A stretch of 64,000 nucleotides of DNA from assembly GCA_005406025.1 (NCBI GenBank), contig BGZK01001296.1, forward strand, positions 110,337 to 174,336, in the 5' to 3' direction. The position numbers and the translations under genes were made by a program. The notes beneath the pieces are model-generated. The model had not been told where the DNA came from, did not search any database, and saw only the letters and a program-made list of their open reading frames with translations. Shown here piece after piece: positions 32,661 through 43,905 of this stretch. How positions within the stretch are numbered: position 1 is the stretch's first letter; each line of letters begins with the position of its first letter. This DNA comes from Eumeta japonica. Lineage: Eukaryota; Arthropoda; Insecta; Lepidoptera; Psychidae.

Positions 32661-34740
32661 TGAAATTAAATAAAATATTTGTGAGGTGTTTGTTACTTTT
32701 GAAACAAAATATTCGACTGGGACATTTGAGATATTTTTATTAAATGAGACAGTACTTCGTTCTCTAGAACGAAGTACTCCCTAGACAGATAAAAATTTAC
32801 GTTGAGTTTGAAACTTGGGTGTTGACCGTTGGGTGTACGCTTCGTTTAGAGCCTTATTTACATTCGGTGAGCTGCAAGTTACATCGAGTCCGCTCGTTCC
32901 GCACAATGAAGTGCGGTCTCAAATGTTAGAACTTGTAAGTTCTTTGCACGAAAAAAGTTTTGTGTTGACACGTATATAACGAGTTGTTTGTTTTTGTAAT
33001 GAAAGCTTTTTTGAATGAATGTTGGAAAAATAAAATTATATATAAAAAATAAACAATACCTACTTTAATGTAAAAAAAACCTCAACTATTAAAGAGTTTA
33101 TACTGTTAAATGCTGACGTCAAATTTCTGTAGTGGTGTCGGTGTGCAATTGAATATTGTGCATGGTTGGATACCAAGTGAGTTTCTTGATATTTATATCT
33201 GATATAAATATATGATGTCTAGTTTGGAAATTAAATATTTAAGGGCTTGTGCTCTTCTAAAGGGACCGAAAAGTTAGTTTTTTAGATTATTCATTTTATT
33301 AAAAAAAAAAATGACATCGTAATCTATATTTTTATTTTTGAATATTAATAATTATCTTACAATTCCGTCTTGAATTTCGGTATGTAACACAAATATTGCT
33401 TATTTTGTAATTCATCAAAACGGAATTTACTTTTTAAAGAATTTTGAACGCAAATTTTTTTTCTTTAAAGAAAAAATTTAACAACCCTGTTGTGTTTGAT
33501 TATACACCTAACCAACATATTCAGTAATAGTTCATCACTGTTGAGACCTGTAACACTGTTTATGGTTTCTTAAATATAAATGTTAGATTTCTAATATTTA
33601 TATTTAGGAAAGCTTAAGTAACTATTATTAAACTATACTAAAACTAAAAGTTTAGGTAACTATTATCGTAGCATTGCAAATAAACAATAATTATTGATAT
33701 CGTCGTATGATAAGTTATTTATTAATAAAGAAATGCATAGAAAATTAAAAATAGGAGCGCTGTAGACACATTGATATTTTAATAATTGATTGATTTTGAT
33801 ATGAAAAGAAATCTGTGTTCACTTAGCAACCTATACTTTGACAAGTAAAGTACGATAACTAAAAAAGTCCTAGTGATTCCGTGGCGTGTCTTCGCATCGA
33901 AGGTAGACGTTTTGACTTTTTTTATCGGAATCCGAGGACCCTCGATTGCATTATAAAGCAAAATTAATAAAGTCCACCTTTACTTATAAAGTTGTTAAAG
34001 CCAGGAGTATTTTTAACTCCTATTTTATATTTCAAAAAAAAAAAAATCGTGCAATAATTTGAAAATTATCGTCTCTCAGTCCATTCCATACATGTTAATA
34101 TTTTATTTTAAAGCAAAACTTACTTTTATCCGTATTGCAGGAAATACTAATCCGATATCCGAAGCCCATCCGAATTCTGTTCTTCATATCGGTATCCTTG
34201 TCCGGTGACACCGAAATGAAATGCAATCTCTCGGCAGATGTATTAGACACATAAGTCTACCCATCGCCCGAGACAACGTATATTGTCATTTCACGTGCAA
34301 ACTTATCAGGGGCGTCGATCGCGCCCCCTTTCCCCCTTGACGAGGGTCTGAGAGGAGCGTTATTTGACAATACGCAGCTATAACTCGGCTCATGCACACA
34401 ATGAGATTGATACACGACGGTACACATCGAATACGTTACGGGGCGAACGCGCGCTCGTATACGCCCCGACCGATGTCGCCATGAATATTCGAAGTGTGTG
34501 CGCGCACCTTGACAGTGAACTTTCGAAGGTTGCGTTTGAGTTTGTTCGATTTGACCAATTCTCAATCTTTATCTGAGTATACGGCACAATGAAAAAACAA
34601 TTATGAAGAACATTGTGTTTCCAATTATAAAAACTGTCAAAACTGTAAAAGTGGGAATCTTCAAAGTTATTAGTAGTTCTAAGTTAAGAGTTGACATATA
34701 GCTACTAAGAGTTTTTCGTCATTTCATAATTTCTACCTTC
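32660..34740. other. Unassigned stretch with a palindrome and a GC-rich island
   Basis: Mostly AT-rich. A GC-rich, CpG-dense island lies at 34270-34560; it is open on both strands for composition reasons and has no recognised protein. Confidence 0.35.
32751..32778. repeat. Perfect 13-bp-arm inverted repeat, 2-nt spacer
   Basis: The left arm is agtacttcgttct (32751-32763), the spacer is ct, and the right arm is 32766-32778. It has the same geometry as the hairpin at 12018-12049. Confidence 0.85.
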
Positions 34741-34838
34741 TTTCATTATCATCGCCATCACCATCGCAATCGCTATCGTCACCGCCAACACCGCCGTCAC
34801 CTTCTCCGACAATGTCACCGTCATCACCATCATCTATT
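34741..34838. repeat. Imperfect trinucleotide repeat (ATC/ACC/GCC)
   Basis: About 100 bp with three-base periodicity (catcgccatcaccatcgcaa and so on). In frame it would read alternating Ile/Thr/Ala/Val. It has no start, stop or splice signals that suggest coding, so it is treated as a degenerate microsatellite. Confidence 0.6.
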
Positions 34839-34989
34839 TGTTCATCTTATAACTCTTTATCCACGCTAAAACACGTTATGAAAAGTTACACTGTTAACAA
34901 AAATGTTCAATTTGTTCCTTAAATTCAGCCATTAATTATTCATTACTGGTTATTTATTAGCTTTCCTAGATTTTCATGATGTACGTTCT

Positions 34990-35330
34990 TAGAGGGCCTG
35001 CAAACAGTGGCCCGCGATGTTTAGCGGGTCGTTGGTCCATTCACCGGTAGGCGGTCTTATGCTGAGGTCAAGTTCGCGGTCGCCACCCAAATAGCCTTTC
35101 TTGTCCAGCGGTAATCGGTTCTACGATCGATGTGGCTGTTTTGTACTTTATTGTAAATAAATAACAAAGAAAAAGAAGGGTTCATTATGAACCAGTATCC
35201 AGAAAGAGAGCGCTGTCATTACCCCCACCCTAGCGTTCGCTACCTCTTCAATGGTCCTTTGGCCCTGGCCATTGCCACTTCAACTTGCTGATTGCGTAAT
35301 CTGTGTCAGTTATTCTGTTCCTCTGTGGAT
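34990..35330 (-). mobile_element. Possible LINE ORF2 C-terminal remnant
   Basis: On the minus strand, KLKWQWPG (near 35290) and RPPTGEWTNDPLNIAG (near 35040) resemble two C-terminal motifs of insect LINE ORF2 proteins (KLKWxWAGH and GRPPTRWTDDxxKIAG). The stretch between them is interrupted and AT-rich, so an insertion or rearrangement has separated them. The evidence is only peptide similarity by eye. Confidence 0.4.
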
Positions 35331-35397
35331 TTCCGGGTTACCTAGTATTTTGGATTGTTTCATATTCATTTAAATGCCAAAAAAGTTTTATATCATA

Positions 35398-35640
35398 CTA
35401 GCGGTAACCCGCCTGCTTAGCTGGGCCCAATTTAAAATATAGCAAGACATAAAATTCCTTCATGTTCTGTGTCAACCGATTTTTCTGTCAATTTTGACCG
35501 CGATCACGATCCCGTTCTCGATGTCAATTCCGGTTCTACTACCGGGTACGCTACTCGTTCAATACAGGTCAATCTTTGTCCTCTCTTGGGTATTAATGGT
35601 AGTGATATCAAATTAATATAATACATACATTTGTAAAGTA
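35398..35640 (+). repeat. Family F repeat copy
   Basis: It opens 'actagcggtaacccgcctgc'. It then has the degenerate pyrimidine phrases 'gatcccgttctcgatgtcaa' and 'ttccggttctactaccggg', then 'gatatcaaattaatataata'. The same order of blocks occurs at 52010-52400. Confidence 0.5.
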
Positions 35641-36530
35641 ACCTTGTTATGTATAATATATAAAAATATTATATATAACCTTATTATATTAATATTATAT
35701 CATGTTTGAGAACATAAGCTACCTCTGTGCTAAAATTGATTGCAACCCATCTAGCCGTCAGAGTATGAAATACATCCGTTCAAACATAACTTTACATTTC
35801 TTTATATTATAAATAACTATTTATAAATGATTCCTGCGTCGAATGGTCAAGCGCAGTTATAATCATCCTGTCATCAGCATGTGATTAACGTCTATATAAA
35901 CATACGTTTACATTTGTGTATTATGAATAGCCTATAACGATCTAAAAACGTTCAATCGTCCGTTTGTTATAAAACACACATGCAAACATACTTATACATA
36001 CTTTGTATAACGAATAGCATATATGTCCATGGATATACAATTCTGCATCGATACATGCAGTCGTGGTCCCGTGCCAATACAGTCAGTAATTTTAATATGA
36101 CTGAAACACAGAAATAATATTTCCCTTAGACATATTTATAAAGCTGAAACAACCATCATTTTTGAGGACGGATGAGTCTGGTGACAAAGTATTACCTATT
36201 TGTTAAAGTTTTTAACATTTACCAAGAAGCTTTGTAAATGTTATGATGTTATACGCTTTTCAAATAGTCGTAAAAAACGCGTGAACTGTAAAACGAGTGA
36301 GCTGGTATTTTATTGTCGTCCATCTGTAGTGTGCACATTGCCATGAGTACGTAAACGAAATGTTTCATAATTTTTAAAGATACATCACACTTAAAATTTT
36401 TAGCACTGGCCACTTAGAAACCATAAGATAATAAAAAGTAATTTAATTAAAAAAATGGTATTCCTTGCCAACCTTATTATCTATATTGTATCCTTCTGTT
36501 ATTTATTCTCACAAATTGGCATCAAAAAGG
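35640..36530. other. Unassigned stretch
   Basis: AT-rich, with small AT hairpins around 35650-35700. No gene recognised. Confidence 0.4.
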
Positions 36531-37510
36531 AAATCGTTTGTATAAGGTCCAAAAGAATATAATACGAGAACATTTTCGTGCTATGATTTTCTATAAATAT
36601 CGTTGCCATTTAAGCCAATAAAAATTTATAACAGACTTCGTTTAGCCTTTTATGATGAAGCTCCGTCCCTTGCTACTGTTTATAACTGTTTCAACTAGTT
36701 AAAACGTGGTCGCACTAATCTGACTGACGATCTTCGTTAGGGGCGTCCTGCTGCGGCGACGACCGAAGGCAACATCAGCTCTGTGCGGCTCATGATAAAG
36801 ATTGGCAAAAGAGTGACTTACCAGCAGATTTGGACAAACTTAGACATCGGTGCACAAAATCTTTCATAAATATTTAGTTGTCAGGAAGCTTCGTTTTCGA
36901 TGGATACTTCGTAATTTAACCGTAACTCTAAAACTCTGTCGTGTTAATTGGTGCCGCAAAATAATGGACAGATTTCCCGGTGGTGATTCAAATGCTGTAT
37001 ACTATATAGTCACAGGTGACGAAAGCTGAATTTACTGTTACGATCTCGAAACCAAAAGACAGTCTACCTATTGGGTGTTTCCTTTAGAGGAGTTGTCTAT
37101 TAAAGTCAAACGAGATAGAAACGTCGGAAAAAAGATGGTGGCCTTTTTCTATGGAATAACAGGTCATATTGCAACAATTGTTTTATAAGAAAAAAGAAAT
37201 TGTTTGCCTCTTGTTTTGAAAATAGTTAGGGTAAAAAACCTTGCAGTAAGATTCTTTTTGATCATGACAACGCCTCACCAAAGAAAAAAAAACTTCGAGG
37301 AAAGTGTTTATGGACGTCGAATAAGCAGTGGCTTCATATGAAAAAGCTGAAGCGACCTCTAAGTTCGAATAGGCAAAGTGATTCTCTCCGCGGTTCCATC
37401 GAATGCAACGATGTATTGATCTCGGACAACGGACACTATTTTGTAAAAACTTAATAGTGAAAATAACTTTCAGTTCGCTCAGTTTTTGATTTTCTAAGGA
37501 CCTTTGATCC
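36530..37510 (+). mobile_element. Degenerate mariner of a second lineage
   Basis: Read in shifting frames on the plus strand: EHFRAMIFYKYRCHLSQ, LRLAFYDEAPSLATVYNCFN, GRTNLTDDLR, GRPAAATTEGNISSVRLMIK, RVTYQQIWTNLDIG, then VTGDES-like (here frameshifted), then YCYDLETKRQS-like residues, KMVAFFYGITGHIATIVL, PLVLKIVRVKN and FFLIMTTPHQ. The end matches a mariner C-terminus ('ttccatcgaatgcaacgatg', reading HRMQRCID in frame). This is a different mariner lineage from the copies at 12274, 37885 and 48505. Many stops, frameshifts and a deletion (around 37190) make it dead. The ends are not resolved. Confidence 0.78.
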
Positions 37511-37884
37511 ACACGGTAAACTGCAAATTAAAACGTAACTAGTAAGTTAGTTTTTTCGTTAATTTAAAATCAAAAGCAATGTTCCTATTTTTTCTTAGAG
37601 AAAAAAAAATGTACGTGTGTATGTATATTAATTAAGGACAATGTGACATTGACTTTCCGTCGGGGTCGCATCATTCGATAAAAAAATATTTGTTTTAACA
37701 ATGCATATATATGGAGTGGGAGAAAAACCTTTTTAGTATTTCCTACACAAATTTAAGAAAATTTTTATTCATATTTAATAAAAATTTAAATTTAATGTAT
37801 ATTATATATTTTTGTATTAATGCCATTTTATTCAATAACGTGTTGCCTTTTTGTAGGTACTTACATAGCTGTAGTAATCATAGC

Positions 37885-38935
37885 TGTAGAAATTATTGAA
37901 CTTCTGATCAAAAAACTGTGACAAGTAGTTTTAACAATCCTCTCTTGATGTTAACCTAATACCATCTAACGAATTATGAAGAGACCGAAACAGGTGAATA
38001 CCTGTGGATGCAAGGTCAGGGTTATATGGTGGATGCGTAAACACTTTTCAACCAAACCCTCGCAATATTTGCTGAGTGGCAAAATATGTGTGTGGTCTGA
38101 AGTAACATGGTGAAAAACCACACCCTTTCTGTTGATCAATTCCCGCCAGTTTTTCTTTACTTCTTGCTTGAGTCTAATCAGTTGTTGGCAGTAGAGATCC
38201 GAATTGGTGGTTTTGGTGGACGGTAAAAAATCATAATGAATTTCCACTTTCTTTTTTTTTTTTCTTCTTTCTGCCTTTCCAATCTCACCATACACAGAAT
38301 ATCAACTTATTGCGAATTAATGCGGGTTTCGCAATAGATTTCTTTCAGTGAGCTCGTGCGGGATCCAAGTATCGAGCTTTTTTGTATATCCAGTTTATTT
38401 TAAATGGGTCAAAACTGTTTTGTGGTTCTCTCTGACTGACTTTGTGACTCAGTTCTTCAGCTATGTCGTAAACTGTTTTGTTGATCTTGATCTACTTTTT
38501 CTAAAATGACATCGATTTTATCCGTAACAGGTCGATCAGGGCGAGGTTCATTTTCGACATTAAAATTACCAGTTAGAAAACGCTTGAAGCGGTTTTGTGT
38601 TACTCTTACCAAGACTGCATTAGATCCATAAACATCACAGTTATTTTTTGCGGTTTGTATCGCATTTTTTTTTGTAATTAAACTTCAAAATATATCTAAT
38701 TTCTAAGTTAGATTCACTTATTTTCGTGGACAAAAAAACAAGAGAAAAGTGGCGAGACACCGTTTCTAATTTTTTTTAAATGTTATCTATTTAATGTAAT
38801 CAAAACTAGCGTAATACAAACAGCACAACCAAAGAGGATTTTACCGCAACTTTTTACTTATAAAATACGAAATAAATTAAAATTATTAAAAAAAAATAGT
38901 TATAAAAGTTTTTCCCTCAACCTAATATATAGTTT
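37885..38935 (-). mobile_element. Mariner copy 3, 3'-truncated, transposase dead
   Basis: It is the same lineage as copy 1 at 12274-13620. The terminal repeat is at the right: the reverse complement near 38935 reads aggttgagggaaaaactttt. Going left, the minus strand gives fragments of the helix-turn-helix region, a WIPHELTER-like linker (from 'cgagctcgtgcgggatccaa' on the plus strand, 38351-38364), and the residues SDLYCQQLIRLKQEVKKNWR and ELINRKGVVFHHVTSDHTH, where FHHDNARPHT is expected, so a catalytic Asp is lost. The left edge matches copy 1 as far as about 13445, so the last 175 bp and the second terminal repeat are missing. Confidence 0.82.
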
Positions 38936-39225
38936 TCGCCTAATGCAGGCAACACTTAGGAATACATAGATATGAAAAAAGTCTCTGCTAAGTTACTGTT
39001 ATTCGGTATATTTCCCAGTCACAGTATATTTCCAAAGGTGTTATAAGTTATCATAGAAATGCTGTAATTCTTATTTCATAATTCCGTTAATGGCTTTTGC
39101 TTTTTGTACATACCTTTTGTACTTAACATACAAAAGTTAATGTTTTTGTTTTTGTGTCAGGTTTTTATCTCGCAACTGCATTAGAAATCCCCCCCACATT
39201 CTTTTATTTTAGACTATGGGGATTG
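38935..39225. other. Unassigned stretch
   Basis: Nothing recognised beyond flanking sequence of the mariner. Confidence 0.4.
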
Positions 39226-39475
39226 ATTTTAAGTCCTCCATAGAAATCCATAGAGATTCAATATGAGTTGGAGGCTGGTAGTGATTACTGTGCTTTCCGA
39301 GGCAGGGAGTGAGTAATTCGATCGGATTGGTATTAAGAACTCCTTGGTCATTTCGCTCGTGGTTAGGATTACGTACCCGGTACCTTCTGGTTCGAAGGCG
39401 GGGCTTTCAACCACTCTGCCACCGATGTAGTTCAGTACATATCTATTTCGATCGTAAATACTTTGCAACATTAAT
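39225..39475 (-). repeat. tRNA-derived SINE-like sequence
   Basis: The minus strand contains ggtggcagagtggttgaaag, a near-perfect A box of the Leu/Ser tRNA type (TGGCnnAGTGG), then 'ccgccttcgaaccagaaggt' and a weak B-box-like 'gggtacgtaatcc'. The piece at 42805-42860 has the same plan ('gatggctcagtggttacagg ... cgccttcggaccagaaggta'). A cloverleaf cannot be completed, so it is not a functional tRNA. A downstream body of about 130 bp is present. Confidence 0.5.
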
Positions 39476-39599
39476 CGATTTTCGTGTCATCTCCAGCTAT
39501 TAAGTTGCGTTCAACGTTCATACTAAAAGTTGCTTACGAAAATAAACGAAAGGCTGTGACTAAAAGTCAGGAAACCATTGAAATTACTCTATAATCAAT

Positions 39600-40060
39600 T
39601 CTAATACCGAACAAAAGGAGGCATTCCAATACCTTTCGCGTCGCGTGCATGCACACCGCTGTCATTTCATATAACCCTGTCAACTTCAAAATCACTTTCT
39701 GACCCGCAGCCTAACGAGGGTTGATAGTATATAAATAACGTTGCCTTCGATCGTGTCTCATTCACTGCGTAAGGGGATTACAAGTTTGATACTATATATT
39801 TTTTTTGTTTTATGCGAGCACAGAAATAGTATTGCTATCGATTGTGTGTATAGTCTAAAGACTCGTAGTAGTATCTGTCGTTACGTGCTGCGCTTGACGA
39901 GGGTAACACGATCGCTTTACATGACCCGAAACGCTGGAAATACATATCGCTACCGAGTTGTTCAGCTTAACGAACAGAAGGAGGCTAAGCCAGGGGACTC
40001 CGGTCCTTAATAGGTTATTGTATTTGGGGAGTAAAGCCACGGCGTTAGTTAATGGAAAGG
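39600..40060 (+). promoter_or_regulatory. GC-rich unique island with a TATA/Inr-like pair
   Basis: A tatataaat motif (39728-39736) is followed 32 bp later by tcattc (39758-39763), which fits the arthropod initiator TCAKTY; the spacing is right for a TATA promoter. The following 250 bp are GC-richer than the flanks and open on the plus strand (39741-40010), but the open frame has no early ATG and no recognised domain. It could be a promoter with a non-coding first exon, or chance. Confidence 0.25.
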
Positions 40061-41730
40061 ATTAACTCGGTGTCTCTATAGTGTAATGTTTGATCAATTT
40101 TCCTTTTAATAGTGCTAATCCGACTATCTATATAAAGGTTTTGTATTATGTAAAAGAATCGACAGAACGCTTGCGTACAACCTTGAGTAGATGGACTTAT
40201 TCAACTCTTAATCGTATACTTATAATATGCGAACGCATTAACTGGCATGTTTAAGTGTCGCAATGTTCCATTATTCAATTTAAATATGAAGGAGGTCAAC
40301 ATATTACTTTAAAGGTCTGACGTAGTGTAGTCGCCCTTTTTGTAAAAATGACAAATATATTATTTAAGTAACGCTTAGGAAAAACTATTAAAGACAATGT
40401 CGTTCAAGATTTGGTTTAACACTTGTGCCACCGCATCGCGAAACTTTGTCTAATATTAGCTCATGTAGTTTATTAAATAGTTTGATAGAGGTTTGGCCTA
40501 ATGCCCACTTTTTAGGCATTCTTATACCCAACAGTTGTAGGTCTTCGTATAAGCGATACAAATAAAAGCATTATACCATAAAAAATGCTAGTTAGAATAA
40601 GCAAACTCCCAGAGATTGTAACGATATAAATTTTATAGTCTAAGATCCGGCATTAGAGAAACGTACCATCATCTGTTAATCGAATCAAATAATGTTTTTA
40701 AGGCAGATAACAATATTATAAATTTATGAGTACAATGTCTGCTACCGTAGTCTTGCTGCTAATAACATTAATTAATTAAACAATCATAATTTTTTTGCTT
40801 CATATGTTAATTGCACACATCGCAAGTAAAAAAATTTCAATACGACGTACACTTCGCTAGTATTTTACACTTTAATAGACAGCTGTCTTTATGACTGTTA
40901 CAGTCGCCTGCAGTCAGGTGTAAACACATAGTCAGACCGAACTTATTTCCCTCATCTGTAAATTAAAAAACATTAACACATATGCAAAGTTTACAAAAAT
41001 CTAAATATATTTATAATTGGCAATTACCATGAAATTATTTGGAGCTTTCATAAAAAAAACATTAAGTATAATTAATGTTAATAGCAGCAACACTAAGGTG
41101 GCAGACATTGTTCTCATAAATTTATAATAATGTTATCTGGCTTTAAGACATTATTCAATTAACAGATGAGGGTACGTTTTTCTAATCCTGAATCTTAGAC
41201 TATTCGTAGATGCCAAAGGTATATGGCTGCGATGAGAAAATGGTCTAAGCGTAGTCCGGTGCGCTTGCTAGCAATGTCAAAACGGCTTCGATGTCCGGTT
41301 AGCACAGAATGGGAGACGAGATTTGTACAGGTATAAATTTTAGCGTATGGTGAATGCAATAATCTGAACCATTATTAATTATTGTCACACACTTAATAAA
41401 CGTAAAACAATAGATTACGCATGATTCGCTGTAGAACGACATGCTGATTTTTTAAACTCTTTAACCATATTTGTCCCTTAAAAATAACAATGACGTTAAG
41501 ACAATGCTAATTTTGTATAACAGACATTGAGGGAAAGGGTTTAGCTGGTGCGTTACAAAAGTTTAGATGTTTACAACATTGCGACAGTACTACTGACGCT
41601 TTTATTTTATTGTGTGAGATTTTAATAAGCTCACTGACGCAGTACTCTCCTACAATCTTTTTATTTCGAATTGAGGGATTGAATCTCAGCCTTCCACGCT
41701 AGCTCAGTGTGGACTGAAGGCTGCTAACAA
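40060..41730. other. Unassigned stretch
   Basis: AT-rich, with no recognised gene. The segment 41690-41730 may belong to the flank of the adjacent LINE. Confidence 0.4.
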
Positions 41731-42690
41731 ATTCAAATCAAAATATCTTTATTTTATAGATTACAAAATAACACTTAAAATACGTCATGAGTTTTTCAAA
41801 TTTACACTTTAACGCTCGTTCGGTAGGCAGTTAATTTCATCATACATACTTAAAAAACTTAATTTCATTATACATAGCCAAGACAAATATAAAACCATTA
41901 ATGAACGAAACATCCCGGTAAGAAGTAGATCCGTTATATTATGCCTATGGATATTTGTCTTCTAAATATTGGGAAATTATGTAATACCCTTTTTTACTGA
42001 GTGATTGTTTAATAACACTTAAATTTATATAAGGGTAAATCTTGTATGTCCACAGGGATCTTATTGAACATGCGCACACAGCCCTCTAAATGAATTTATG
42101 ATTTTGCACAGTCGACTAACATGTAAACACAGTTTATTTTTATTTCTGGTATTGAGTTTATGTCGATCACTATTTCTTTTAAACATTTCTATTTTTTGTA
42201 ATTAATTTTCATAAATGAGTTGGGTTGCTAAAATTCTAATTTCCTTAAACTTATTTCCAACAGATACACGAAGTCCGAGCTTGTAAATCGTGTGAACGGC
42301 CCGCTTCTGCAGCATGAAAATTCTATGAATACTCGCGGCATTTCGCCAGAGCAAGATGTCATACGACATCAGACTATGGAAACAGCCAAAATAAACTAAT
42401 CTAGCAGTTTCTACATCTGATAATTTCTCATTTTTTTGACTGCTTAGGCGGCAGACCTAAGCCTTTTCGTCAACTTACTAATATGAAAACCCCATTGAAA
42501 CCTATTATCTAGAGTGATTCCCAGGAACACGGTAGCATTAACAAACTCCAATTCTTTGTCACGTACTAAAATAGTTCCGAATCCATGTCTTTATTTGGAA
42601 GTGAGAATCTAACGCATTTTGTTTTCATTTCATTAAGAAGTAGGTTATTTGCAGTAAACCACTTCTCTATCTTAGATAGCATTTATAACG
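41730..42690 (-). mobile_element. LINE ORF2 3' part (RT thumb to C-terminus) plus 3' UTR, decayed
   Basis: Minus-strand reading from 42690: LSKIEKWFTANNLLLNEMKT then KCVRFSLPN, VRDKELEFVNATVFLGITLD then NRFQWGFHISKLTKRLRSAA, SDVETARLVYFGCFHSLMSY then DILLWRNAASIHRIFMLQKR and AVHTIYKLGLR, later HKLNTRNKNKLCLHVSRLCK. These follow the order of insect LINE ORF2 proteins after the YADD motif (ENKTK, FLGI, YGILLWG, QKRAVR, HTRNKN). At least three frame changes and several stops. The 3' end is 'aaagatattttgatttgaat' near 41731. The clade (Jockey or CR1-like) is not decided. Confidence 0.85.
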
Positions 42691-42794
42691 GCCGTTGTAG
42701 TCAACACGACATTAGACTCTTACGGCTTGATTGAATTAATGTGCTCCCTGAGGCACAGGCGAGTGATTTAATTTTCACTTAAAAGTACATCGGC

Positions 42795-42870
42795 CGATTC
42801 GCCTTTGTACAATATTGAATTCGTACCTTCTGGTCCGAAGGCGACGCCTGTAACCACTGAGCCATCACCT
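42795..42870 (-). repeat. tRNA-derived SINE-like fragment
   Basis: The minus strand reads gaggtgatggctcagtggtt (A box), then acaggcgtcgccttcggacc and agaaggtacgaattcaatat (weak B box). It is similar to the piece at 39370-39440. It is too short and diverged to be a tRNA gene. Confidence 0.5.
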
Positions 42871-43440
42871 CTTTTTGCTACAGTATTACGCCGATATTGA
42901 TCTATGATTGCAATTGTTATGATCCGATTTGAATGAATAATAGTACAATCATTTTATTGCTATAGTTAAATTGAAAGTAAATAAATTACATTCTAGAACT
43001 TTTTTAGGAAAAATATTGTGCATAAATAAGAATTGAAATACTGAAAAGTTGTAACTGTGTAGTTAATGTATGTGCAATGATTGTATTAAAAATATTTTAA
43101 ATTTTTGAACAACTTTTGAGACTTTTATGCACTGGCTTTTCTACGTTTAATATTGTCTATGTTTGTGCTAAGACATTTTTCTCTAGATAAAACATAAACA
43201 GATTATATTCTTACTTTTGATTCGATTTCGATTAAGATTTGATTTAATTTCCGATTTTGGTACCATTCCCGAATTAAGAGTCTTGACTAAAGGCAAGGAT
43301 TGTTCGTATCTCCAGGATGTAAATAAGTCCTTAGTCTAATTCCGTTGGTATTGTTTAGTACATTATCACAAAGTAAAAATGAATATAGTTATTAGACTAT
43401 CGAATTGACTTCGCCTTTTAGTAGAGTGATTTCTTTTTTA
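42870..43440. other. Unassigned stretch
   Basis: AT-rich, with nothing recognised. Confidence 0.4.
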
Positions 43441-43444
43441 AAAT

Positions 43445-43905
43445 TTATACATATAAAAACTTACTGACTCATCAACGCTCAGACTAAACCCTAAGACCCA
43501 GAACTTTGAAATATTGCATAAAGGTTGTCTTTAGCGTGTATATTTATGTAATTAGGAAGGGAATTCCGAAATTCAAACCCTAAAGGGGCTAAATGTGGAT
43601 TCAAAATTTTAATATTAAACTCTACTACGATTCGGAATTTCGTAAAAGTACTCAAAGAAAACACGTATTTCGAGGTTTTTGTTACACCAATCCCTTAAGG
43701 GGTGAAAATAAAGCTAAAAATGAATATACGTGTTGTTATTGGGGTTTTTTGGGGCGTCGATTATAAAAATGGTTTTTATTTTGGAATGTGATTTAAGTTT
43801 TTTGTGAATTAGGTCTTATAAGGACAACAGGAGCCGAAACATTAATTTGCCTGTGTGATCCATATGGGCAGAATCGCGAGCGAAAACTAGTCATATATAA
43901 AAAAG
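43445..43905 (+). repeat. Short non-autonomous repeat ending '...gcgagcgaaaactagt'
   Basis: It starts 'aaaaacttactgactcatca', followed by 'aacgctcagactaaacccta' and 'gaactttgaaatattgcata'. It passes through 'ccctaaaggggctaaatgtg' and 'cccttaaggggtgaaaataa', and ends 'cgcgagcgaaaactagtcat'. This order is that of a very common lepidopteran repeat as I remember it. It is non-coding and about 460 bp long. Confidence 0.55.

Noticed and set aside
33175..33190. Candidate first coding exon of the LDLa gene (atggttggataccaa followed by gtgagt)
   Set aside because: The donor is phase 0, but the LDLa exon needs an incoming phase 1 junction; no other support.
34741..34838. Coding tandem peptide in the ATC/ACC repeat
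   Set aside because: No start, stop or splice context; imperfect trinucleotide repetition explains the open frame.
39370..39440. Possible tRNA gene
   Set aside because: A good A box, but the B box is degenerate and no cloverleaf closes; interpreted as a SINE head.
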